Below are positions 35,851 to 43,823 of a stretch of DNA of 64,000 nucleotides, piece after piece. The position numbers were made by a program, and so were the translations under genes. The stretch spans positions 804,514 through 868,513 of the forward strand of contig NZ_LMUE01000002.1 of the NCBI RefSeq assembly GCF_009766065.1, given 5' to 3'. This stretch comes from Dyella sp. S184. GTDB lineage: Bacteria; Pseudomonadota; Gammaproteobacteria; Xanthomonadales; Rhodanobacteraceae. The notes beneath the pieces were generated by a model. The model was not told the origin of the DNA, made no database searches, and saw nothing but the letters and a program-made list of their open reading frames with translations. Position 1 is the stretch's first letter. Each line of letters opens with the position of its first letter.

Positions 35851-36300
35851 ATGAAGAATATGCAGAAAGGCTTCACCCTGATCGAACTGATGATTGTTGT
35901 TGCGATCATCGCTATCCTGGCCGCCATCGCGATCCCGGCTTATCAGGACTACCTGGTTCGTTCGCAAGTTTCCGAGGGCGCAGTACTGGGCAGCGGTGTC
36001 CAGACGGCGGATGCAGAGTTCTACTCCAACACGGGCCACTTCGGAGCAGGCGGTAACGCAAGCATCGGCGTAGCTACCCCTGCCAGCATCAGCGGCAAAT
36101 ATGTTACCCAGGTGACTGTTGTCGCCACCACTGGCGTAATCACAGCTGACTTCGGCGGACAAGCCAACAACGCGATTTCGGGTTCGATTCTCGCTTTCTC
36201 TCCCATTACCAGTGCTGGTTCCATGTCCTGGTCGTGCGATGTAGCCACTACCACCATACCTGCGAAATATCTGCCGACATCCTGCCGCACCGGCGGCTGA
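35851..36300 (+). CDS. pilA: type IV major pilin, copy 2
   Basis: The 149-residue prepilin has a leader MKNMQKG followed by [17 protein letters not shown] with Glu5. Its mature N-terminal helix is nearly the same as that of copy 1; the globular domains differ. Two cysteines (SWSCDV...LPTSCRTGG) close the C-terminal loop. The better sigma-54 promoter and a strong terminator right after it suggest this is the more highly expressed pilin. Two different major pilins in one locus could allow switching, mixed fibres or different modification states. Confidence 0.94.
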   Translation: MKNMQKGFTLIELMIVVAIIAILAAIAIPAYQDYLVRSQVSEGAVLGSGVQTADAEFYSNTGHFGAGGNASIGVATPASISGKYVTQVTVVATTGVITADFGGQANNAISGSILAFSPITSAGSMSWSCDVATTTIPAKYLPTSCRTGG

Positions 36301-36322
36301 TACCTGTCATCGTAGGATCTTG

Positions 36323-36354
36323 AAGGGCCGCCACGCGCGGCCCTTCTTTTATTT
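36323..36354 (+). terminator. Rho-independent terminator after the second pilin gene
   Basis: AAGGGCCGC-CACGC-GCGGCCCTT is a perfect 9-base stem followed by CTTTTATTT. It ends the pilin transcript and lies just before the next gene, which probably receives limited readthrough. Confidence 0.9.
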
Positions 36355-36366
36355 CCGGGGCCATTG

Positions 36367-38376
36367 ATGCGCTACCGCTTAACGGCTACTACATCATCGC
36401 TGCTCGTTTTGCTGCTGATCGTTGCGTTGACTTATGCTGCCTACTGGCCCGGTCTACATGGCGGCTTCCTATTTGACGATTTCGCCAACCTGCCCACCCT
36501 GGGTGCCAGTGGACCAGTAGATAGTTGGCCCGTCTTCTGGCGCTACATCACCTCGGGCACCGCCGATCCAACCGGGCGACCGCTGACACTATTGTCCTTC
36601 CTGCTCGACGCGCGGAATTGGCCAGCTGATCCCTTCCTGTTCAAGCGCACCAACCTGCTCTTGCACCTGTTGAACGGCTTATTGCTATACAGCCTGCTCA
36701 TCAGGCTCGGCCGCATGCTGACGATCGATGCGCCCCGTTACCGGATCGCCGCCCTCGTAGCCACGGCACTATGGCTGCTGCATCCGCTGCTGGTATCCAC
36801 AACGCTGTACATCGTGCAACGTGAAGCCATGTTGCCGGGTACCTGTGTGCTTGCCGGCCTGTTGATATGGCTGCACGGGCGTGCACAGCTGGCAACAGGA
36901 AAAATGACGGCTGGACTGAGCTGGAGCGTACTCGGTCTGGGTGGATTCACCTTGCTGGGGGTACTGGCGAAGGCCAATGGTGCACTGCTGCCGCTCTATG
37001 CATTGCTGATCGAGATGATTGTGCTTGCCCCGCGGCAACTATTCCCGGCGGGCAAGATACAGCGCGCCCATCGGATAACCCTGTTAGCCTTTGGGGTCAT
37101 TCCGACCATGGTCATCTGCAGCTATGTGGTCTGGACAGGCGTCCATGGCATCGCTACTGGCGGTCCTGCATTTCGCCCATGGACCTATGCGCAACGCCTG
37201 CTGACCGAGCCGCGCGTGCTGATGGACTACCTCCAGCTGTTATGGGTGCCACGGCCGTTTTCGACTGGCTTGTTCAACGATCAGTACGTCGCATCGACAT
37301 CCTTGCTGCATCCAGCGACCACCCTGCCTGCCATCCTCGCAATGCTGACACTGATCGGCGCTGCCTGGCGTATCCGTCGAGGCCATCCTGCATTAGCCCT
37401 CGCGGTGCTTTTTTACTTTGCTGGCCACATACTCGAATCCAGCTCATTGCCACTGGAGCTGTACTTTGAGCATCGCAATTATGTACCTGCGCTGCTGATG
37501 TTCTGGCCACTTGGTCTATGGCTGGCTGACGCGCGTACATTGCCGGCGCTTAAGCGTGGGCTGATGATCGTTCTACCGATCGGGCTGGCGCTGATGACTC
37601 ATGCACGTGCCGAAGTATGGGGCGACGTGCGAACTCAATCGCTGGTCTGGGCGCGACTCAATCCCGATTCAGCGCGCGCGCAGGCCAATGCCGCGCAAAT
37701 CGAAATGCAGACAGGGCATCCGCAGAATGCGGTACGCCGGCTGGAGACACTCCTCACTTCACAACCTGATCAGGTGCAGCTCGCTTTCAACCTGATCGGT
37801 GCGCGCTGTTTGATCGGCGGGATCAGACCAGATGATATCGCTGCGGCACGCAAGGCCATGCAGGGCACCCCAAACACCGGCGGCCTCTTCGCTCATTGGT
37901 TCGACCGCACATTGCCAGTCGCGATGTCAGGGAGCTGTCCTGGACTGGGGCCAGGGGATCTGCTCAGCTTGATCAATGCAGGGCTGCAAAATCCAAAACT
38001 GACTGCGGCAGGGCCCCAGCAGGACTTAACCTTCCTGCGCGGCCGCATCGCACTCGCGCAACACCAGCCGGATGCAGCACTGGCAGACTTTCAGCAGGCG
38101 CTCGATCTGCAGGTGCGTCCTGGCATGGCGCTGGAAGCAGCGGCCACGCTGGGTGCTGCCGGCTATCCAGCACAAGGCTTGCGCCTGCTCGACCATTACC
38201 GGCAGGTAGAAAAAAATGCCATGCCACCGGGTTTTGGCATGCCGATGCTGCATGAATGGGTACTTGCCCGACAAGACTACTGGCCACACGAATTTTCTCG
38301 CTTGCGCAATCAGCTAAACCTCGACGCAAAAGCCAGCAACACCAACTCCAATACCGACCAGAGCACACCTCACTGA
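36367..38376 (+). CDS. TMTC-like GT-C membrane protein with TPR tail next to the pilins
   Basis: The ATG at 36367 has GGGG six bases upstream; a TTG directly before it is less likely. The 669-residue protein has about 12 membrane helices and an acidic first-loop motif FLFDDFAN (Asp37, Asp38). It also has the LLHLLNGLLLYSLL, LAKANGALLPLYALLIE and EHRNYV motifs shared with TMTC/GT-C proteins, then a TPR-like tail from about 430 (LTFLRGRIALAQHQPDAALADFQQAL). Its place after the pilins recalls TfpW-type pilin glycosyltransferases, although I do not see close TfpW similarity. It likely acts on a periplasmic or membrane acceptor, perhaps a pilin. Confidence 0.75.
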   Translation: MRYRLTATTSSLLVLLLIVALTYAAYWPGLHGGFLFDDFANLPTLGASGPVDSWPVFWRYITSGTADPTGRPLTLLSFLLDARNWPADPFLFKRTNLLLHLLNGLLLYSLLIRLGRMLTIDAPRYRIAALVATALWLLHPLLVSTTLYIVQREAMLPGTCVLAGLLIWLHGRAQLATGKMTAGLSWSVLGLGGFTLLGVLAKANGALLPLYALLIEMIVLAPRQLFPAGKIQRAHRITLLAFGVIPTMVICSYVVWTGVHGIATGGPAFRPWTYAQRLLTEPRVLMDYLQLLWVPRPFSTGLFNDQYVASTSLLHPATTLPAILAMLTLIGAAWRIRRGHPALALAVLFYFAGHILESSSLPLELYFEHRNYVPALLMFWPLGLWLADARTLPALKRGLMIVLPIGLALMTHARAEVWGDVRTQSLVWARLNPDSARAQANAAQIEMQTGHPQNAVRRLETLLTSQPDQVQLAFNLIGARCLIGGIRPDDIAAARKAMQGTPNTGGLFAHWFDRTLPVAMSGSCPGLGPGDLLSLINAGLQNPKLTAAGPQQDLTFLRGRIALAQHQPDAALADFQQALDLQVRPGMALEAAATLGAAGYPAQGLRLLDHYRQVEKNAMPPGFGMPMLHEWVLARQDYWPHEFSRLRNQLNLDAKASNTNSNTDQSTPH

Positions 38377-40643
38377 TGCGCTCATCACTGTACAAATTCA
38401 TTCTTTCGGCCGCGTTCATCGTCACGACGGCCGTGTACTGGCCTGGCCTGTCAGGCACATTTTTGTTTGATGACTACCCGAACATCATCGACAACCATGA
38501 CGTGCAACCGCATGAGGTAAGCCTACCCTCGCTGGTGCGTGTCGCACTGTCGTTGCCCTCCAGCGAATTCAAGCGACCACTGGCGTCGTTGAGTTTTGCG
38601 GCCAACTATCTTGCTACTGGCCTCGATCCATACTGGATGAAGCTGACCAATCTGATCATCCATCTACTGAATGGGTTATTGGTGTTTTTTCTGGCGCGGG
38701 TACTGCTGCAATCTGTCCCGCGGAGACTCCCTTGGGTTGCAGGAGCGGCTCCAGCCACCATGGAGGGCGATGCTGTCACGGCTGAGGCCGCTCATGCAGT
38801 AGGGCTCTCGACTGAAGTTGCTCCCATATTCGCGCGTGAGAGTGCTGTTGCCGCACTGATCGCCGCCGGATGGATGCTGCTGCCGATCAACCTCACTGCG
38901 GTTCTGTACGTAGTACAGCGCATGGAGAGCATGGCCAATCTGTTTGTCCTGCTCGGCCTGATCGGCTACGTCGCCGGGCGCCGTCGCATGCTCACCTCCT
39001 CCCTCGCTGCCGCTGCTAACACTGCTGATGTTCGCAGGGGATGGTTAGGACTGAGGCGCTTTTCATCCGACACACGTGGCTTCATTACCTGTCTGATCAG
39101 CATTACCGTTCCTAGCGTACTCGGCATACTGGCCAAAGAAACGGCGGCGATGCTACCGCTGTATGCGTTGCTGATCGAGTGGGCGCTATTCCGTTTTCGT
39201 TCATCAGCCCCCCATAACTTGCCTCAGGGGCAGGTGGCGCCGCGCCCATCGCCAAGACTGCCAATGGATCACCCGGAGGGAACAAGAAAAAGCGACCGCC
39301 GCATCATTACACTGTTCTTGCTGGTCTTGGCACTTCCCATGGCCTGTGGTCTGGCGTGGCTTTTACCCGGTCTGCTGAAACCGGAATTCTGGGCTACCCG
39401 TGACTTCACGCTGGGCACGCGCTTGCTCAGCGAAGCGCGCATCGTCGTCGATTACACCGCATGGACCTTGATGCCCACGCCGCATGCGCTGTCGTTCTAT
39501 CACGATGATTTCCGGATATCGACCGGGTTGCTGGCACCGTGGACGACCCTTGCCAGCATCGTGTTTCTTGCGGCGCTGGTCCCGCTGATACTGTGGTTAC
39601 GTCCACGCCGGCCGCTGGTGGCGCTCGGTATAGCACTGTTTCTCGGCTGCCAGCTGCTTACTGGCACTATTATTCCGTTGGAACTGGTCTACGAGCATCG
39701 CAATTACTTCGCCAGCTTCGGCTTGTTGCTTGCCATCGTGCCGCTGCTCGCCGCGCCGCCTTGTCTCCACGCAGGAGCGGCCTCAGCTGCCACCGGCACA
39801 CCACAAGATATCCATGACCAATACGCGATGATCACGGCCGCAGCTGCTGTCACGACAGAAGGCAGTTCCTGTGACATAAAAGACTCACGCGACGCCCTAC
39901 CGTTGGCTCTTCCCCGCTATGCGCTACTGGCCGGACTGATGCTTTGCTGGACGGTATTGACTGCTCTCACCGCTTATGCCTGGGGTAGCCCATTGCGATT
40001 GGCAGAAGATCTGGCGACTCGCGCACCACGGTCGCCACGCGCACAGTACGAGCTGGGTCGTACCTATATCATTTATTCAAATTACAGCCCCACGTCACCA
40101 TTCACCAAACTGGCCTATGCCCCGCTGGAAAGAGCCGCTGCGCTGCCGAAATCGTCCATTCTTCCCGAGCAGGCGCTGATCTTCATGAATGCGCGCATGC
40201 ATTTGCCACTGAAAGATGGGTGGTGGAACAGCTTGATCGCCAAACTGAACGCACATAAGCCCACTGTGCAGGATGAAAGCTCGTTGGCTTCGTTGGCTCA
40301 ATGCGCGCGCGATCATGATTGCGATTTACCGCAGGATCGCATGATGGAGGCGTTCATGGCGGCACTATCCCACCCGGATCCAAGCGCGCGGTTGCTGGCC
40401 TGCTATGGCGACTACGCATGGAACGTGCTGAACGATAAACCGCTTGGCCAACACATGACCGAACTCGCTGTGCTGAAAAGCCCTGACGAGCCGGTTTATC
40501 ACATTTCGCTGATTCGCATGTTGCTGGTCGAAGGCCAGTTAGACAAGGCGCATGAGGCACTTAGACAGTTGCAATCATTGAACTTCGGCGGACGCCTGGA
40601 TGCCCAACTTGCCGAACTGCGCGCGCTACCTGGCATGCACTGA
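38376..40643 (+). CDS. TMTC-like GT-C membrane protein with inserted repeat-derived loops
   Basis: The ATG at 38376 overlaps the previous stop (TGATG), so the two are coupled. The 755-residue protein aligns with its neighbour and with the copies at 22.3-28.5 kb: YWPG at 21-24, FDD at 31-33, LIIHLLNGLLVFFLARVL, LAKETAAMLPLYALLIEW and YEHRNYF. It is longer because of three or more low-complexity loops, at about residues 120-155, 200-230 and 460-510. At least the first is built from an inverted REP-like sequence in frame. It also has a TPR-like tail. Both Asp32 and Asp33 of the catalytic-loop motif are present. Function inferred as for the family. Confidence 0.72.
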   Translation: MRSSLYKFILSAAFIVTTAVYWPGLSGTFLFDDYPNIIDNHDVQPHEVSLPSLVRVALSLPSSEFKRPLASLSFAANYLATGLDPYWMKLTNLIIHLLNGLLVFFLARVLLQSVPRRLPWVAGAAPATMEGDAVTAEAAHAVGLSTEVAPIFARESAVAALIAAGWMLLPINLTAVLYVVQRMESMANLFVLLGLIGYVAGRRRMLTSSLAAAANTADVRRGWLGLRRFSSDTRGFITCLISITVPSVLGILAKETAAMLPLYALLIEWALFRFRSSAPHNLPQGQVAPRPSPRLPMDHPEGTRKSDRRIITLFLLVLALPMACGLAWLLPGLLKPEFWATRDFTLGTRLLSEARIVVDYTAWTLMPTPHALSFYHDDFRISTGLLAPWTTLASIVFLAALVPLILWLRPRRPLVALGIALFLGCQLLTGTIIPLELVYEHRNYFASFGLLLAIVPLLAAPPCLHAGAASAATGTPQDIHDQYAMITAAAAVTTEGSSCDIKDSRDALPLALPRYALLAGLMLCWTVLTALTAYAWGSPLRLAEDLATRAPRSPRAQYELGRTYIIYSNYSPTSPFTKLAYAPLERAAALPKSSILPEQALIFMNARMHLPLKDGWWNSLIAKLNAHKPTVQDESSLASLAQCARDHDCDLPQDRMMEAFMAALSHPDPSARLLACYGDYAWNVLNDKPLGQHMTELAVLKSPDEPVYHISLIRMLLVEGQLDKAHEALRQLQSLNFGGRLDAQLAELRALPGMH
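38739..38797. repeat. REP-like inverted repeat inside a coding region
   Basis: GCAGGAGCGGCTCCAGCC at 38739-38757 pairs with GGCTGAGGCCGCTCATGC ending at 38797 (about 15 of 18 positions). The arms resemble the TGTAGGAGCGGC-type intergenic repeats of pseudomonads and xanthomonads. The element is in frame and encodes part of a low-complexity loop of the 755-residue protein. A second GCAGGAGCGGC sequence lies in the same gene at 39771. Confidence 0.6.
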
Positions 40644-40777
40644 GTTGGAAACCCGGGTGTGAGCGCGATATTGCCTGCCGTCGTTGATTGTTCGCAGGCG
40701 CGCTTGATAGGCTTTTTCGGTGCGAAACTACGGCGGCCCAGACACTTGCCTACCGAGCACAACGCCAACACGCCACC

Positions 40778-40810
40778 ATGCTCAATGCTCAATGCTCAAT
40801 GCTCAATGCT
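40778..40810. repeat. tandem heptamer repeat (ATGCTCA, 4.7 copies)
   Basis: Four perfect copies of ATGCTCA and a partial fifth lie in the 240-base spacer between two convergent genes. Heptamer tracts of this sort can change copy number by slippage. Since it lies after both stop codons it cannot shift a frame of either gene as annotated. Confidence 0.8.
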
Positions 40811-40885
40811 TCGCATCCAGAAGCCAACTCTGGGGCACGCAGCCTGCACAAGCTTCAGCAAATATGCTGTCTTTTGGAGTAGCGG

Positions 40886-41998
40886 CTATGCGCGATCAGG
40901 CATGATCGTAAACGGGTTGACCCGCTGCTTCGACCATCGCCGCAATGCAGGTTTTTCGATCAGTATCCAGCTCAGCAAGGCGATTGGAACCGCCACGGAA
41001 AACGACAGCACGAAGAAGGACCACGGCCCCGGTCCGGTGAAACCCAGCCAGACCATCACCTGCTGCAGCGCGGATCCGTACAGATACAACCCATAAGAGA
41101 TATCCAGCGTGTCGCAACGGCCATGCAGTGGTATCACGCGCGCGAGCACGGCCAGCATGGGCGCAAAGAACAGTATTCGCAAAAATTGCAAAGGCTCGTA
41201 TGCCAGGCACACCCCATAGGTCACCATCAAGCAAATGGCGACCACTACCGACAGGCGCAATCGTTTCAGGTACAGCACTGTCAAAACGCCACTGAGAAAA
41301 TGCAGACCCAGTTCAATCAAGCGTATCAGGGGTGCCCCACCAATCGCAGCGAGCAGATGCACTGCGATGCCGGACAAGGACATCAGTCCGAGCAAGAACG
41401 CGAACAAGAGAATCAATGAGCGCCCCTTGCCGTCAAGCAGCCGCAGCACCCACGCTGATGCTAGCAACACGTAACAGCAGGCCTCTGGCGCCAGAGACCA
41501 TAAACAGGGATTGATCCGCCGATAACTCAGGCCGCTCAGCACATTCGGCAGAGTGGGCTCGACCACCAGCAGAGCCGAATTCTTGATCACATAACCGAAA
41601 AACGACGCGAACGTGGACGTCTTGAATAAGCCGTTCCATCCCAAGTCAATTACCACAGTAATCGGCGAAAGCACGAAAGCACAGAACAAGAGGCAAACCC
41701 AGAAGCCGGGCATCAGGCGAGCCATTCGATGCCTGATGAAGCGGCTCAAATCTCCATTACCCTGGAGGCTTGTCGCCACTAGCATGCCGCTCAACGCAAA
41801 AAATCCATCCACGGCAACTTCACCCAGCCGCAGACCTGACCATTGCTCGAGCGGATCCATTCCATAGCCCGGCAGATAGAATGAATGGCTGACAATTACA
41901 GCAGCAGCCAAAAGCAGACGAAGGATCGAGAAACTATTGCGGCCACGCTCAAACAGCTCATCCATGGCTATGGATCCGTTCGACATCGTTGATCGCAT
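40886..41998 (-). CDS. acyltransferase-3 family membrane protein
   Basis: The ATG at 41998 is supported by GGAG eight bases upstream. The 370-residue protein has about ten membrane helices and begins its conserved part with NSFSILRLLLAAAVIVSHSF and EVAVDGFFALSGMLVA, typical of OafA/ExoZ-type acyltransferases (the His in VSHSF is the usual catalytic-site residue). It would O-acetylate or succinylate a sugar of a surface polysaccharide. It is the last gene of the minus-strand glycan cluster, about 100 bases after the methyltransferase gene. Confidence 0.87.
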   Translation of the reverse strand: MRSTMSNGSIAMDELFERGRNSFSILRLLLAAAVIVSHSFYLPGYGMDPLEQWSGLRLGEVAVDGFFALSGMLVATSLQGNGDLSRFIRHRMARLMPGFWVCLLFCAFVLSPITVVIDLGWNGLFKTSTFASFFGYVIKNSALLVVEPTLPNVLSGLSYRRINPCLWSLAPEACCYVLLASAWVLRLLDGKGRSLILLFAFLLGLMSLSGIAVHLLAAIGGAPLIRLIELGLHFLSGVLTVLYLKRLRLSVVVAICLMVTYGVCLAYEPLQFLRILFFAPMLAVLARVIPLHGRCDTLDISYGLYLYGSALQQVMVWLGFTGPGPWSFFVLSFSVAVPIALLSWILIEKPALRRWSKQRVNPFTIMPDRA

Positions 41999-42099
41999 TA
42001 ACGACACTCCAGCCACCTGAACTTAGTAACCCGTGACAACGGCCGCAGCTAAATACACGTCCACTTGTGGGCAGGTATTGGAAGCGCTTACAAAAATAC

Positions 42100-42786
42100 T
42101 CATGACTTGGTGGCCGACCAAAAAAACCAGCGTTGCAGCCAATTCCGCAACGGCCCAATCGACATGGGATCCAGCGCATATCTCTGAATGGCTTCAAATG
42201 GCGTGAGCTTGGGATTGCGGAACGAAAACACCGTGCTCGATGCATTCGCGAAACCTTCCGCACCAAGTTTGCCGCATAGAACCCTGGGATCGATCGGTCG
42301 CTCATCCGGGCTGAAAGTGGACAAGCGCAAGCGCCCATCACCCATGAACACTCGGTTCTGCAAAGAACGGGCATTTGGGTCGTAACCGACGATTCGCCCG
42401 TTCGGGGCCAGGATACGCGCGCATTCACGCAACACCTCGCTTTCGCGACCAGGCACGTGATGCAGAAATGCTGCCGCGACAATAAGGTCGAAAGAGTCGT
42501 TGGCAAAAGGCAGCTTCAATGCATCTCCCTGAACCGACAGCAGGCCGCTATGCCGCAGCATCTCAGCGGAGATGTCCATGCATACCAGGAACGGTACTCC
42601 TGTCGTCGTCAACAATCGTCCAGTCATGCCTGAACCGCCGCCAAGGTCAAGGCAGCGACGCTCATTTGAGCGTGGCCCAATCCAGCGCAGAATTCGTTCC
42701 TGGTCGAACGCCGACAGCGAGACGTAGGCATCGACGCCCTTCTTGTCCCAGAAATCCTGCTCTCGAGAGTAATGCGAGGAAGACAT
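42100..42786 (-). CDS. class I SAM-dependent methyltransferase (third in cluster)
   Basis: The ATG at 42786 gives a 228-residue protein; longer upstream reading in the same frame lacks family similarity and overlaps the next gene. The Rossmann motif CLDLGGGSGMTG (motif I) is at about residue 47, followed by a SAM-loop Asp (CMDIS) and the FDLIVAAAFLHHV segment. It is a type 11 class I methyltransferase. In this cluster it probably methylates a sugar or lipid intermediate. Acceptor unknown. Confidence 0.87.
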   Translation of the reverse strand: MSSSHYSREQDFWDKKGVDAYVSLSAFDQERILRWIGPRSNERRCLDLGGGSGMTGRLLTTTGVPFLVCMDISAEMLRHSGLLSVQGDALKLPFANDSFDLIVAAAFLHHVPGRESEVLRECARILAPNGRIVGYDPNARSLQNRVFMGDGRLRLSTFSPDERPIDPRVLCGKLGAEGFANASSTVFSFRNPKLTPFEAIQRYALDPMSIGPLRNWLQRWFFWSATKS

Positions 42787-42800
42787 ATGATGAATCCAGA

Positions 42801-43781
42801 TCAGTGTTTGCGAGTGCGCAATAGGTCGGGTAGCACGAACATGGCAGGCACCCACGCCAGCAGGATATTGACCAGCCGTAGTACAAGATACATGGACAGG
42901 ACAATATCGAGACCGATTCCGAGCTCCCCGAACAGACCTGCCCCAGCCACTTCCACCGTACCTATCCCGTTGGCACTGAGTGGCAGGTAGGCGACAAGCC
43001 CGCTGCTGATGGCCGCAATGGTCACATTCTGCAAAGGTGGTACCGCTGCGCTCAGCCCCCGGATAACCAGCCAGTAGGAAATTCCGGTAAGACCGACCTT
43101 GAGCAAGGACAATACCAAGTTGACCACCAGCAGTCGGGGCCTGGTGATCACAATGCGGACAACTTCCGCTGCCGTGGCGATTGCACCAACAACCCAGCGA
43201 TTCTTGCTCTCCATCCGCCCCATGCGATGAAGCGCCCATAGGGACAAAGCAGCAAAAGCAGCCATTCCGGCCAACAATATGATTGCTCCTGCTGACAACG
43301 AGCGCAGTACGCTGGCATGGCCCAGCCGGAATATTTGGCTCGCGACCATGAGCGCGCATAACAGCGAAACGACCTTGTCAACCGTAGTACGGGCAACGCT
43401 ATGTGACAGCGGCATTCCACGACGGCGCAATACTTGATTCAGCGTCAACATGTCGCCGATCTGTCCGGGAACCACGAGCCCGATCGCCCAGGCAACCCAG
43501 AATGCATATACGTATTCACCCAACCCCATGACCTGCGATGCACCACAAATCAGATATGAATTGATCGCGCTGAGAAGGGTCCCGGCCACGATTGCTGCGA
43601 TGGCCCCAGCCAGACAAGCGGGATCGATCATCCGCAGCCGATCCCACAGCGCAACCGGTCCGGCCCAGGCAATCATCCCGGCCAGCAGGCCGAAACCGCA
43701 CAGAGTCAGGATCACTCTCCAGCGCCGCTTGAGCACTGACGATTGGTGAGGTTCTGGCTGTTCGTCGTAACCGATGCTCAT
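42801..43781 (-). CDS. lysylphosphatidylglycerol synthase TM-domain (AglD-like) protein
   Basis: The ATG at 43781 is chosen over a TTG at 43793. The 326-residue protein has about eight membrane helices and the family segments LLSAINSYLI, VPGQIGDMLTLNQVLRRRG and YLPLSANGIGTVEVAG, which mark the LPG_synthase_TM (UPF0104) fold. Stand-alone members in glycan loci are often proposed as flippases or as helpers of sugar-lipid transferases. It lies between the oxidoreductase and a methyltransferase, in the same orientation, so it may move a lipid-linked intermediate. Confidence 0.85.
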   Translation of the reverse strand: MSIGYDEQPEPHQSSVLKRRWRVILTLCGFGLLAGMIAWAGPVALWDRLRMIDPACLAGAIAAIVAGTLLSAINSYLICGASQVMGLGEYVYAFWVAWAIGLVVPGQIGDMLTLNQVLRRRGMPLSHSVARTTVDKVVSLLCALMVASQIFRLGHASVLRSLSAGAIILLAGMAAFAALSLWALHRMGRMESKNRWVVGAIATAAEVVRIVITRPRLLVVNLVLSLLKVGLTGISYWLVIRGLSAAVPPLQNVTIAAISSGLVAYLPLSANGIGTVEVAGAGLFGELGIGLDIVLSMYLVLRLVNILLAWVPAMFVLPDLLRTRKH

Positions 43782-43823
43782 CGCTTCATGCAACCTTGCA
43801 GCTGTTTAGGCATACGGTGGCGC

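Noticed and set aside
40778..40810. Short repeats as a CRISPR array
   Set aside because: Units are contiguous seven-base copies with no spacers and no cas genes nearby.
42100..43359. Longer reading of the third methyltransferase from 43359
   Set aside because: It would overlap the flippase gene heavily and add a stretch without family similarity; the ATG at 42786 fits the domain start.
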